Positions 14,261 through 26,400 of a DNA stretch of 64,000 nucleotides are shown here, piece after piece. The notes below the pieces were generated by a model. The model did no database searches, had not been told where the DNA came from, and saw only the letters and a program-made list of their open reading frames with translations. Numbering within the stretch: position 1 is the stretch's first letter; the number at the start of each line of letters is the position of its first letter. The stretch is from Opisthocomus hoazin. Its lineage: Eukaryota; Chordata; Aves; Opisthocomiformes; Opisthocomidae. A program made the position numbers and the translations under genes. The stretch is taken from positions 22,671,537 through 22,735,536 of the forward strand of contig NC_134428.1 in NCBI RefSeq assembly GCF_030867145.1, in the 5' to 3' direction.

Positions 14261-16229
14261 CCTAAATAATTCATGCTGGTTGTATAGCACCCAGAAGAAA
14301 GAAGACTCCCATCTTCCATTCCTAATGAGAGGGAAAAAAGACCTCCAATATTTTTATTGGATTCAGTTTCATCAGCGCAAGGAGCTGAAACCGTGCTTGG
14401 CTTCAAGGGGGTGTCCTCCTCCCCCACCACGGGGGAACCAGCTCCCCCAAAACACCAAGAGAAACCACAACACCCTGCATGTGGAGGGAGCAGAGCTTCA
14501 GACACATCTGGAGGCCAAACTTGGATCACCGGTAAGACGCGCCTGGCTTTGGCGTTGAGGTTCAAGGGATGCCAACAGCGGCCAAGTAGCCAGAACCCAC
14601 CTGACAGAGGGAAGAAGAGTCTCCTGAAGAAGCCACCTCAACGTGGCCATAATGTAAATCCAGCCTCCACTCTCTGTGCTTGGATGTGCTCCTCCAGAAC
14701 GGGGTGGAGGTAAAGCCAACCCGGGCTGCACCGAACACTGGCTCCGCCAGCAAAGCAGAGCTGGAAGAAGACCAAAAGTCAAGCCAGGCCACCCCATATG
14801 AATTACATGGGAGACACGAGCCACAAAGGTTGGTGGAAATCTCTCCTGGCCCAAAATGGGAAAAGAATCAGGGCTGAAGAGCATGGATTTGGGGGGGGAG
14901 TGGGGAAAGTTGGTCGGCCTTGTAGCCCATTTTGGGCACAAAATTTGGGGCTGGCTTTTGGAACCACCTTGCACCATGTGCTCAGCCAGGTGCCTTTCTC
15001 CTAAACTTGCTGCAAGAATTGATCCATTGAGGGCTGTACCTGCTCCACTCTGAATAAATCTGCATATCAGCTGCTGCCATGAATGAAAAATCCATGTGCC
15101 AGTAAATTGGAGATGAAATAATACATCTGTTGTCAGCACTCTTGCGTTGGTTTTTTTTTTCCTCTTCCCCGAGTTTCATTAGGAAGAGCCATATCGTCTC
15201 TGATAAAGTTAACACCACCCTTTCACTAATTGTTCCTGACACTTCCCTGTTGCTTTGATGATGGATCGCTGCAGAAACACCAGCCCCAGGCAGGGAGGGA
15301 GGGAGAAAGTCTCTTCTTCGGGCCATTTCTGGAAGAAAACAGAACGAAGCTGCAGAGCCTGTGCCAGGGGATGGCCTCGAGCCGTGGCAAGGCTGGGGAC
15401 ACGGGGGTGGCACGGGTGTCCTGGGAGCCCTGCGAGGTGCCAGCGCTGGATTTGGATCCTGCAGTGCTGCAGCCAGCTCCCAATGTGCCTCCTTTGAACG
15501 TGCAAGTGCATGAACAAAAGGTGGAATGAGATAAATCTGACCCTGGCCGGACACATCATGGGTCTCGGGGGCAAACTGAGCCCAAGGGACAACCCCAGCT
15601 CCAGCTTCCCTGATCACCTTCATCCACCTCCATCTTTCAGCCCTTCTCCAGGCTGCGAGCTGTGCAAACCCAAAGCGACCAGGTTCAAGCCCAGCGTCCT
15701 CACCACAGGGTGCTGGCGCGCCAGCCGTTTGCATCCCCACGGAGAGGGACTCCGTGGTGCGAAGGCTGCGGAGGGACCGGGTGCTTGGCTCCCACTTTCA
15801 CCTCGGAGGATTTCAGCCCTTCTGTGGGCAAGGCAAGGGTGGTCATCGCAGCCAGCTCCAGCCAGCATCGCCTTGGGATGCCTGGAGCAGCCGACGGGGT
15901 GGTGACTACGCCAGTGCCCCACACCTCTGCCTGAGCACGGTCCCCGTGCCATCCCCATGCTGTCCCCTGTCCCGTCCCTGCATGGCCAGCAATCAGGTTA
16001 GCAGTTTGCAACACACCCGAGCACGCAGCAAAGAGGCAACAGCTGCTTCCTGATGGCCCAGATTGAGGATTTTAATTAAGGAGAAGATTTGGGGGAATAA
16101 AGGAGAAGATTCCTCCCAAAGCTGTAATTAAAGAAACTCAGGGCGAGGCGGGACCATGAGAAAGGACACGTCCTGCTGCCAGTGGGGCTCAGCTTGGGAG
16201 AGCAGTGCACAGGGAGCGGAGACCCTCAC
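14261..16229. other. Intergenic, nothing recognised
   Basis: I see only short chance open frames here and no transposon tail, tRNA or conserved coding segment. Confidence 0.5.
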
Positions 16230-16286
16230 CACGGTTGGACTTGATGATCTTAGAGGTCTTTTCCAAACTTGATGATTCTGTGATAA
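16230..16286 (+). mobile_element. CR1 LINE 3'-end fragment
   Basis: The sequence ggttggacttgatgatctta followed by gaggtcttttccaaacttgatgattctgtgat is the terminal segment of an avian CR1 with its octamer-type tail, in plus orientation. Only about 55 bp remain, so it is a severely 5'-truncated copy. Confidence 0.75.
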
Positions 16287-17947
16287 AAAAACCCACTGGG
16301 GTGGGCAGACAACGCAGAGCTACTGCTGCGTCCCAACACCTCGCGCTGGCAGAGCCCTGGGAGCCAGCAGCACCTCTGCATCCTCCTGGCTTACCCTGGT
16401 CTCCCAAAATTGCACCCAAAAACCTTGCCCATTGCTCTGGCCCAGCTTTGCCAGGTTGCTCCCTGTCCCGGAGGGGCACGGCACCAGTCTGCATCGATCC
16501 AGGTGAGGCAGTGCCGGGTTCCACGGCAGCTGCTGTGTATTTACACAGCGATTGCCAGCCCTGCGAAGGGAGGAGGCAACGAGCATCCCCAGGGCTCCCG
16601 TTCCCAGGGCTGGCGGCAGCTGCTCGCCGGCGAGACGGCTCCTGCCACCAGTACGGGCTCACCAGGCACGGCTTCCATTGCACGGTCGCATCCTGGGGTG
16701 CCCTCAAGCTCATTCAAGGGCTGCTCGTCACCGACACTGAACCGGACCTGTTGCAGGCAGTGATATTCTGCAGGGCCTTTGCAGAGGGTCGAGATGACCT
16801 AGGAAATGCTTAATTAATTGCCTTGCTGAGCGAGAACGGCAATGGTCGGAGAAGCCATGCACGCTATGCATGTTTCATGGCATTCAAGGCAGCTTCAGAG
16901 CCAAGCTGGAGCTTTTGTCCAAAACCTTGGATTTTGTTTAGGAAATCTCAGCTTCCATAAGCAGAAAAGAGCAGATCACTCTAGCAGAGACATAACCGGC
17001 CCTGAGCAGGGCATGGCACCAAGGAAAGAACAGCTAATATCAAGGCAACTGCTTTGGTTCATCGAGGTTCTCGTCTCCTCCACTCCAAGCTGCTCCGAGA
17101 TGTAAATCGAGTGCAAAAGCCACCCCGGCTCGCCAGGCTTCTCCGCAGCCCTCTGCCCACGTGCCTGCAGCGCTCGCCGCCGCTCCCGGCGTCTGGAAAC
17201 AAACAGCTTGTTCCAGCACCGCTTGGTATTTTGAGAAAGGTTAACGCAGCATGTGAGGGGCCAGAGCCACCGCTCACGGGGGCTGGAAAGCCTCCAAGCA
17301 AACCTGACAGGGGACCAGGGCTCCCCGCGTTGCAGGTGACCTCCTCGGCCCCCCCCAAAGCGTTTGCTTCAAGCTTTGATATTTACAGGCTTTGCACCGC
17401 TAAAGCTTCCATCTCCCACCCCCACGTTTCCCCACCAGCATTCCCACCTCTGAGAAATCAACAGGAATTTCAAGCCGAGGGGGAAGCCAGGAGGTCCACG
17501 TTCGCTGGGCAAGCCGGGGGTTCTCCCTCCGCTTTGGGGCTCCTGCTGAAGGCAGCAGCAGATCACTCCGGTTTTCCAGCACCCCGTCAACGGGGAGCTG
17601 CCGTCGGCCTCAGGGCAAGTTCCAAGGGGGAGCGGCAGCAACGCAGCTACACGTGGCCCCGTCCCACAGCTCGCTCCACAGCTACGCAGACGCTGGGGCT
17701 GGATTTGCAAACCAGCCTGCTGGGATGGGCAGAAGAGGCTTGGAGATGCTCCATCCAAGCCAGCAGCAAAAACAAAAGCAAAGCTTAGAAATTCATATCC
17801 AGGGATAACCAATTCTTAGGGAAAAAAGGGAGGGCACCAAAGCACCTGGGTACCCATGATTAAACCAGAGCTTCAGCTCTCCTCACCCCAGAACAAGCCA
17901 GCTACACTTCTGCTGGAGAGAAGAGCTGGGAGACTGCTGCAGCAGCT
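16287..17947. other. Intergenic, nothing recognised
   Basis: This is mixed GC-rich sequence. A 244-codon plus-strand frame (17,054-17,788) has no recognisable domain and unremarkable composition. Confidence 0.5.
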
Positions 17948-18583
17948 CACAGAATCACAGAATGTTCGGGGTTGGAAGGGACCTCTGTGGGTCACCCAGC
18001 CCAACCCCCTGCCCAAGCAGGGTCACCCAGAGCAGGCTGCACAGCACCGCGTCCAGGCGGGGCTGGAATATCTCCAGAGAAGGAGACTCCACAGCCTCCC
18101 TGGGCAGCCTGGGCCAGGGCTCCGTCACCCTCAGAGGGAAGAAGTTCTTCCTCGTGTTCAGCTGGAGCTTCCTCTGCTTCAGTTTGTGCCCGTTGCCCCT
18201 TGTCCTGTCGCTGGGCACCACTGAACAGAGTCTGGCCCCGTCCTCCTGACCCCCACCCTGCAGGTATTTCTAAGCATTTCTAAGGTCCCCTCGCAGCCTT
18301 CTCTTCTCCAGGCTGAACAAGCCCAGCTCCCTCAGCCTCTCCTTGCAGGAGAGATGCTCCAGTCCCCTCCTCATCCTTGTAGCCCTGCGCTGGACTCTCT
18401 CCAGTAGCTCCTCATCTTTCTTGAACTGGGGAGCCCAGAACTGGACACAACACTGCAGATGGGGCCTCACCAGGGCAGAGCAGAGGGGAAGGAGAACCTC
18501 CCTCGACCTGCTGGCCACACTCCTCTTAATGCACCCCAGGATCCCATTGGCCTTCTTGGCAGCCAGGGCACACTGCTGGCTCA
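17948..18583 (-). mobile_element. CR1 LINE, 5'-truncated, 3' UTR and end of ORF2
   Basis: On plus it begins with the reversed tail cacagaatcacagaat and runs through the CR1 3' region into the end of ORF2. On the minus strand that ORF2 part reads [20 protein letters not shown] then [20 protein letters not shown], a hallmark of the CR1 reverse transcriptase C-terminus. About 636 bp remain. The reading frame is largely open at the ORF2 end, suggesting a fairly young copy. Confidence 0.92.
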
Positions 18584-19590
18584 AACATGGGCAGCCAAGA
18601 CCTTCTCCACCCAAGCACACCTCAGTTAACCCCTTCCCTCTCCGATGGGCTGCACCAGTCCTTCCGGGTGCCAGCTGAAATGGTTTTCAACCCTCTGGCC
18701 AGCCCGGCTGGGCCAGGAAAGGCTGCTCCGTGTTCCTGAGGTCTCATCAGTATTCCGCAGCCTCAGCTCGTTAGCACGGCGGTGCTACAAGAGCCGCAGC
18801 GTTGGAAGTTTCTGGGCGAGACAGCTATTAGGGGAGGATTGAAGACATCTCGCACACACCAATGGCCTGCGTGAACTCTCTCATTTACGCTATCGATCTA
18901 GAAGGCACCCACAGGCCACCTGAACCAAAAAAAAAACCAACCCGCCCTAGATACAGCCTCAGCCACCTCCAGAAAAAGAAGAAAAAAAATTAAGCGAAAT
19001 AAATAACCTCAGCCCCAGAAAACTGCCTGCATCATCCCACCCCCTGCTAATGCGATTAGCCAGCCCTCCTCCACAGCCGGCTCTTCAGGAACGGCGTGAG
19101 CTCCAGCTCCGCAGCTCCTGGAGGGACCCACCGAAGGGCCGGTATGACCAGTACAAACACCCACGCTGTACTGGGGGAGCGTGTCTGGGGGGGGTCTGCT
19201 CTCTTAGAGAGGCTGCTCCCAACTCTGCTCGGCGAAGGGCAGGGAAAGCTGCTGGCCCTGCAGTGGCGGGGGGCTGAGCTGCCGCAGGGTCCCGATGTCC
19301 TCTGCCGGTGTGGGATGTGCTGAGTTTTCCCGTCTCTGCGGGAGAGCTGCGTCCTCCTCGCCCAGGTTTGGGCGCTGCCCGTTGACACCTCGTGATGGAC
19401 CCACGGGGAAGTCGCCGGGCAGAAATAACCTCTTTTTTGCCTGTATTTGAGACAAACAGGGGGGGAAAAAAAAACCCCACCATTCCTCCTAATAAGGGAA
19501 CTCAAAGTGATGGATTTTCCACTTCTCCTGAAGTTCTTTCCTCAGAGGCACCGATGCATTTTTAATGGGTCTCGATGAAGCTGTGGAGCT
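18584..19590. other. Intergenic, nothing recognised
   Basis: This stretch holds A-rich runs at 18,927-18,990 and otherwise ordinary sequence. No coding or repeat signature was found. Confidence 0.5.
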
Positions 19591-19939
19591 GGTAATCGAA
19601 ACGGAGAGCCCTCCGGCTCGGCCCCGGCCCCCCGAGCGCGGTCCTCCCCCCACACGGGTGGGCCGGTGGCTTTCTGGAGGTCCCTGCGCATCCACAGCCC
19701 CCCAAGACCCCTCGACCCCGTCTCCGGGCAGAGCATCACCACTGAGGGATCCGCTGGACCCCAGCCTGGCCCTGCCTGGGGGGGCTGGCAGGGGAAATGC
19801 CTGGGGAGGGGGCCGTTCCCTTTCTCCCTATCCCATCGCATCGCATCACCCCCCCCCCCGCAGCCCCGCCGCCTGTGGGGACCCCCCCCACCCCGTCCCC
19901 CAGCCCGGCCACGCAGCCCCGTGGGAGGGCTGGAGAGGC

Positions 19940-20160
19940 TGGGGGGGCACAGCAGGATGGGGGGGGGCACAGCGGGGGAGGGCACAGCGGTTTTGGGGGG
20001 CACAGCGGTTTGGGGGGGCACAGCGGAGGGGACAAAGCGGGGTGGGGGGCACAGCAGGGGGAGGACACAGCGGGATGGGGGGCACAGCGGGGTGGGGGGG
20101 ACACAGCAGGAGGGGACAGCGAGGGGGGCACAGCGGGCTAACGGGGACACAGCGGGGGGG
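19940..20160. repeat. G-rich minisatellite (ggcacagcgg units)
   Basis: The core gg(c/a)cacagc(g)gg recurs roughly every 15-20 bp about a dozen times, separated by G-runs of variable length. The G-run density on plus would favour G-quadruplex formation. Confidence 0.85.
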
Positions 20161-20224
20161 GGGCGGGGGGCGAACCCGGCCGGGTCCCGCTGCCGGCGCC
20201 GCGCGCTGCCTCCCCCTCGCGGCC

Positions 20225-20565
20225 GCGAGCAGCCCCTGCCGCCCCCGGGACCCCCCCCCGAGCCGGGACCCCCCCCCGAGGTCAGGACCCCGCCGCCCCC
20301 GGGACCCCCCCGGAGCCGGGACCCCCCCCCGGGGTCAGGACCCCGCCACCCCCGCGACCCCCCCGGGGTCCCCCCCAGGGCCGGGACCCCGCCGCCCCCG
20401 GGACCCCCCCGGAGCCGTGACCCCCCACGGGGCCAGGATCTCACCACCCCCGGGACCACCCCGGAGCCGGGACCCCCCCCCCGAGGTCAGAACCCCGCCG
20501 CCCCCGCGACCCCCCCGGCGTCCCCCCCAGGGCCGGGACCCCGCTGCCCTCCTGCCCCAGGCAGT
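20225..20565. repeat. C-rich minisatellite (gggacccccccggagcc-type units)
   Basis: Units built from gggaccccccc, gagccggg and aggtcaggaccccgccgccc recur with variable order from 20,238 to about 20,550. Larger, roughly 85-120-bp blocks also repeat (for example the gcgacccccccgg(g/c)gtcccccccagggccggg block near 20,355 and 20,505). Confidence 0.85.
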
Positions 20566-20759
20566 CGGACCCTGCCCCCCCCCAGGGGGGGCTGCTCGGG
20601 GGGTCCCGGCTCCCACAGCCCCTGGACCGGGACCGGCGGTACCCACACTCCGGAGGAGCGAGCAACCCCCCCTGCCCCGGGCTGCGGCCCCCCCTGACCC
20701 GGGGTTTTCAGGACCCCAGCGCCGCTGCTCCCATCGCGACAGAACTCAGCGAGAAGCAG

Positions 20760-23388
20760 CGGGTTTGAGGGTGAATTTTATTGGTAACGAGGACTGGGGT
20801 TAACGGGTACAAATATACAAGGCCAGGGGGGCTTCCGCGGAGACCTCAGGTCCTCGGCTGCCTGGAAGCCGAGCTGGTTCCCCCAGCGCTGCCTCTGCCT
20901 CCCGCCCTGGCAGAGGGGCCGCGAAGGTGGGCAGGTAGAACGGCGTGGAACCAAGCAGAAGGCCCACGGAGACATCGCGTTTGCCTTTTCAGCCCAGCCT
21001 TGCTCCAGCCAGAAGGGCCCAAGCCCACCCCAGGGCATCGCACCAGCGTCTGAAAGGGGCGACGCGCCCTTTCCCCAAAATACAGGAATCGGGAATTTCC
21101 CCCCAGAAGAGAAACGCAGCGAAAAAAAAAATCCCAAACATGCAAAAAAAAACCAAACCAAATTTCACCGTTCCCCAAAGCACCAAAAAGGGCGAGAGAA
21201 AGGGGAAAAGGGTCAAAACAAGGAGAGAAGGGAAAAAAAAAACCCCAAAGCTCAACCTCAAAACAAAAAACAGTCCAAAGTAACCAACTAGGGGGGGGGC
21301 AAAAAAAAAAAAAAATAATTGTACACCTAGGCTGCGAAGACGTCAAACCAAGTGGGTGCTCCTGGCCAGCCCCGGGTGCTTGGCAGAGCGGGACCGGGGA
21401 GAACATCGAGCGCGTTCTTCTTTCACCCGAAGAGGCGGGGTGGGGGGCGAAGAGGGTTTGCCCAGCACAGCCTGGTTCTCTGGGGGTTTCTCGACTCGGG
21501 GAGGGGAGCGGGGACGGGGAGCAAAGCGCCGCTGCACGATGCCCCAGCGCGGGGGCACGAAGGGCCGAAACCACCCGCCCCGGAGCAGCTTCCCCCGGGA
21601 GCAGCCCTGGTCTCAGGCAGGGGGACCCCGGCGCCGCCTCGAACCCCGGGCTGCGGGAGCGGGGAGCAACGAATTTCGGGGGACATCATTCTTCAGCGGG
21701 TGGGGGGACCCTGAATGCTGGAAATGCACCCTGAAATCCAGACCTCCGGGGCACGAATTTCAGGAGAAAACGTGGGGTTTTTTTAAAGATTCAGTTAAAA
21801 AATAGATGCATTTCTTTTTCTTAAAAAACAAAAAAAGTTTTAGGCCAGGGTGTCTTCTAGTGACCCCTTCCCCACCACCCCAAATTTAGCCAGAAAACTG
21901 CTAGCCATTTAACCAGATCTGCTGGCCACATAGACGTTCACACATTCATCATTGATTTAAAAATATATAATATATATAGCGCACACATACACACACACAA
22001 ATATATATTAGAAAAGAGGAAAAAAAAAAATCCCTCTGAAAACTCCAATCTGTTATAAAACCCAACAAAACCCACGGCCGGTGCGTTTATCCCGTGATCG
22101 CGTACAGTAGAAGACAGAAATCCCTTTCGCTCCCGTGGCTCCTCGCAGGGCGCTCGGGCTGGGAGAGCGCGGAAACACATCGGGTTTTCACAGTGGATTT
22201 GTTAGCGGAGAAGGAACTGCTCCTCCCTCCTCCCACGCAGAAGGGCTTTAATTTATAGCAAGTTAGATTAAAACTAGGAAACACGTTACAAAGTCCATTA
22301 TATATAGACATAAAATGTACAACTGTCGGCAGCCCCCGTGCGAGCCGCTGGGGTTTCGACCTCGGCTGACACCTCGGCGAGCAGCTGGAGGGTTCGAAGG
22401 CAGTTTGGGAGGCGAGGGGGTGCGAGTGCAGCCTCCAAAATCCACGAGTGTCACAGTGCGAGGTCTTACGTTGAGCCCCAGCGTGGAAGGGAGACGGAGC
22501 AACGCCTTCTCCAGGAGCCGGGGACGGCGGAGGCAGGGGCTGCCGAAGGCGCTGGACACCCGGAGAGGGGACGCGTCCTCCCAGCCCTCTCCATCCCTTG
22601 TGCCCGCGCGGGGAAGGGAGCACTGTGCGCTGGATGAAGGCCCGTGGGCAGGCGTGGGGAGAGCGTGGGTCGCAGCTTGCATCAGGGTGGGCTCATTAAA
22701 AAATGCCTTTTTTTTTTCCTCCCCAAAGGAGCGGCGTATCGATTGAGGGAGCAGGACACCCGGTCTGGTGCTGCCTCGAGGGTCATTAAGATGTCGAGCC
22801 GGGCATTAAAACAGCCTCTGGTGTGAACAGCAGCGTGCCCGGGGAGCCCCACAGCCCCCTAAAAATCTCCGAAAGGGCAGAGAGCTGGGCACAAAGGGAA
22901 GGCAAGCGAGACCAGAGTCCAGGCGAGGGCCTTTGGGCAGGCAGGGGAGCAGAGTGGGGCAAGTGCAGCAGCATTTTTTCTCATTTTTTCTCTCTGCCTT
23001 CCCCAGGCAGCAAGGAAACACAACCCCCCTGTGCTGTGCACCAGGCTGCTGGGGAGGGGAGATGCCCTCCGGCACCCTCTGCGCGGGCCCCGCTCAGGTG
23101 CCACGGGCACAGTCCTCTCCCCGGGAGGGATCCAGTGGTGGCAGCAGGGAACTCCTGAGCCTTCGGTCTCCATGGCTTACTTGGAGAGGTGTTGGCTCCA
23201 AAAGGCTCATCCCGGGGGATTTCATTTACAGAGCAAAAAGGAAAGAGATTGCAGGGCTGGATGGGGCAGAGACGCCCACGGGGCGGGGGGAAGTGCGATT
23301 TGTGCAAACCACCATTAACTCGAGTCCTCGTTCGCTCCTCTGTGGGGAAGGCAGGATGGAGGGGACTGCACGAAGCCATAGGTTGGAG
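20760..23388 (-). other. MAP2K3: Probable long 3'UTR of MAP2K3
   Basis: After the stop there is no gene-like reading frame or transposon until a canonical AATAAA on the minus strand at 20,782-20,777. This would give about 2.6 kb of 3'UTR. An ATTAAA at 22,252-22,247 could give a shorter form. The mRNA strand is C/U-rich at 21.1-21.3 kb and has a TA/TG simple tract at 21,960-22,010. The extent is inferred from the signal and from the absence of anything else. Confidence 0.5.
20777..20782 (-). terminator. AATAAA polyadenylation signal, likely MAP2K3 distal
   Basis: The hexamer AATAAA reads on the minus strand, about 2.6 kb past the MAP2K3 stop. It stands at the edge between ordinary sequence and the GC-rich island at 19.6-20.75 kb, which fits a gene end. 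It is the only canonical AATAAA I see in this orientation between the stop codon and that island. Confidence 0.5.
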
Positions 23389-23472
23389 TTAGGAGTCTTC
23401 CCCGAGGATCTCTGTCACGAAGGAGGCCATGTCAGTCTCTTTGGTGTCGTGCAAGGTAAAGAAAGGGTGTTC
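23389..23472 (-). CDS. MAP2K3: MAP2K3 coding exon 13 (C-terminus and stop)
   Basis: This exon encodes [20 protein letters not shown] then EILGEDS and TAA at 23,391-23,389. The last five residues equal those of human MKK3. The acceptor is ttggcag, and the 3'UTR follows directly. Confidence 0.97.
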   Translation of the reverse strand, partial: EHPFFTLHDTKETDMASFVTEILGEDS

Positions 23473-26400
23473 CTGCCAACAAGACCAAAGACAACATCAG
23501 CTGACACCCAAGGACAGACAAGCCCAAGAGCAGTCCTTGGGGGACATCAGGCAGCTGGGGAGGTGCTGGGGGAGAGGTGGACACCAGCCTCCTCCCCAGG
23601 CTCCCGCGGACGCCAGCCTTTAGCTTAAAAATGAACTAACGCTTTCAGGACTGGCGTTCCTAGGTTCAACCCCAGCTCGGCAGCTGAACGGCCACCATTT
23701 GAGGTCTAAACTCACCAAGGGCAGACAGGACAGAAGGAGAAAACACCTAGAAATCCTGACCTCAACATCCACAAAATCAACACACCCTTCCACCTCAGAC
23801 ACACTACGACCATCCTGCTCCACGCCTGAAAAATCACCCACTTATCCTGGTGTCCCATTTTCCCAGGACCTGCAGGACCTGCTGGACCATTCATTTGGCT
23901 TTCGAAACGCGTTGCGATAAAGACCAGCAGAAATGGCTTCGCACTTACCATAAGTTCTAAATAGTTCATTCGCTCAGCGGGGTTCTTTCTTAAGCTGGAA
24001 GACAAAAAAATGGGAGAGAAAGGCTGTAGGATCTCTTTTTTTTTTTTTTTCTCCTGTGTGGTCTATCACAAGGGATCTCCCCTTCCCAATCAGCATGACG
24101 TCTTTCTCACAGGCAGCACCCATTCCTCTCCCTCCTTGGCCAAGCAGGTTTGAACCACCAGCGAAGCGGCCAGGCAGGTAACTGGGAAAGGCCAACTCAT
24201 GGGTGTTTGGCCACAAAAAGCACAAGCTGAGCTGCTCGCTGCAGCCTGCCCCGCACAGCCTCGCTTGTCCGCACAGACCAGAACAAACAGGGAGGAGATG
24301 GTTTCCCACCATCCGGGGTGGGCAGACCATCTCAAGGCTCGTTCGAGCCTTGCCTCAGTGGGCTCAGCCCTGCCTGGCAGCTCCAAGCAGCACACAAGGA
24401 GCAGCCACTGTACGTAGTGCCCACAAAACCACAAATCAGCTTTCACCCAGAGGCACCCACACGCTGCCAGGGGTTCGTTCTCGTTTCATTGCCGCTTTGC
24501 CAGAAACCACCAGAATTTCAGCAGCAACGATGGCAAAAGGAGAAGAGAAACCTCTGTGCCTTCCAACCAGCCTGGGTGAGTCAGGCTGAGAGCAAAATGA
24601 GTTTGGGCAGCGCTTCCTGCCATGGCCGAGCACCAGCCACGGCGAGGTGGGGAGAAATGAGCTTCAAAGGGACAACAAACCCAGCCCCATGCTTTTCTCC
24701 AACCCCCATGGATCAGGGGTCCTCTCCAGCCAGGCTGGGAGAAGTCACCGGTCCCTGCTGGAGACTCACCACTGCGCCGTGAAGTCCACAAACTCCTTGG
24801 AGAAGCGATCAGCGGGCAACTGGGGCGAAGGCTCCTCCACCACTTGCTTGAGCTGCTGGAACGGGGTCCCCCAGGACTCATACGGGAAGCGAAGAATGGC
24901 CAGTTCGATCTGAGGACGGAGACAGGCTGACACGAGACACCAGGACGAGCGCAGCCCCACGCAGCCTGCCCACCTCGGCCTCTGCAGCCAGTGCAGATTC
25001 AAACTGAAAAACCTCTTTCCTTACAAACCATTTTCAATTTGGGTCACACCAGGTTTTTTTAAAGACAAAGACCCAGAGGCCAAAAATACTTTCTTTTGAG
25101 GCTGGCTCAGCATATTAATGCATTTACATGAAGCCGCCAAAGATATGTAAAATAGGATTATTTAAAAAGAGAAGAATAACAGCACACCGTTTCTGCATCA
25201 GCTTCCTAAGTGCTTTGCCCTCCAGCAGCCAGCCTCTGGGCTTCAGACTAGTACTGTATCAGCTCGACACACGCAAAAAAAATCCACAAACCCAAGAAAA
25301 AAACTAAGTGCGAGAACATGGCTCAGGAAGATCTTTGCCAAACCACCCCCATTACCAGGTCCTTCCTACAAGCCACCTCTGCTCTGTCACTCATTCAAGC
25401 AGGAAAAGGCCTGTCATAGCTCTTGGGCAATGGCCTCATGCCAAGGGTCAGTTCCTGTCTCAAGGCAGGCAGCAGAACCTCCAGACCTGCCTGGCAGGGT
25501 GGGACGGGACAGGATGGGAGGAATAAGAAACCTGAAGGGACGCAGGGCAGAGCCAGGGACCGCCGTCTGCCTCTGGCTCAGGTCTGGGGGGCTCAGCTCC
25601 TGCTGCTGGAAAACTGAATGAAGCCAGCAGCCCAGAAAGGCCTGGATTACCTCTGTAACTCAATGGCCCTCAAACCAGCTGGTCTGAAATCAGTCAAACC
25701 CCTTCAGAAATAAAAAAATGCAGGAAGCCAGCCCAGGAGGAAGACATTAGAGGGAGTCAGAGGAGTCGGGGGCTCCGTTCAGCTGCAGGCTGGCAGGCTT
25801 TCAGCCAGGTCCCCTCTCCCATCCAGCTTTGGAAAGGTTGAGAGATTTCGTCATTCACGCAATCTCCCATCCCACAGCTTCCTACACCTCGGGAGGAAAC
25901 CCGGAGCTGATTACATTTCCAGTCAGCCCAGCTCTGCTCTGCGCTGGCATGGGGACCCCAAGGAGAGGGGCTTGGGTTTGGCTCTGCGGACAAAACTAGC
26001 TGGGGAAGAGGGACTGTTTGCCAAGAGGTCTGTGCAGCACACACCAGCGCAGGGATGCAGCGCCCAAAACAAGTCACAGCTAACAAGAAGCAGGAAAAAT
26101 TCCTGAATATAATCTACCCACAGAGAGACAGTCTCCTGGAAAGCAAGAGCCGTGTTCCCAGGCGGCATCCCCTTCGAGCCAACAGCTGGGATTTCCTTTG
26201 TCCTCTGGCGCCAGAAGATTTCAGCTGCTTTCTGCAAGATCCGTTTCTTGCAGGAGGTAGATAAACCATCCTGAGCAGCTGTGATTTTGGAACTGAAAGT
26301 ATTTCCCCTTCCTGTCGGCTGCTCTGAGCTACCCTGCAGGCAGGACTTGCTGCAAACCATGCACAGCAGCCCTCACTGCAGCGAGGCTGGCTAACTCACC

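Larger units (their letters stand above)
19590..20750. promoter_or_regulatory. Very GC-rich CpG island made partly of tandem repeats
   Basis: This is about 1.1 kb of extreme GC content with long G or C runs. It lies just past the MAP2K3 poly(A) signal. In other vertebrates KCNJ12 follows MAP2K3 in the same orientation, so this could be a KCNJ12 promoter/5' exon island on the minus strand. That is inference; no exon can be defined. Long open frames here (412, 343 and 305 codons) are by-products of stop-poor GC repeats. Confidence 0.4.

Noticed and set aside
1-20750. KCNJ12 coding exon expected by gene order
   Set aside because: I looked for a Kir2-type frame of about 430 codons with the GYG selectivity filter. 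None is present on either strand, so it must lie outside the window.
19542-20803. Open frames of 412, 343 and 305 codons
   Set aside because: They consist of translated G/C-rich tandem repeats in several frames and both strands (Pro-, Gly-, Arg-rich). There is no domain and no start or splice context.
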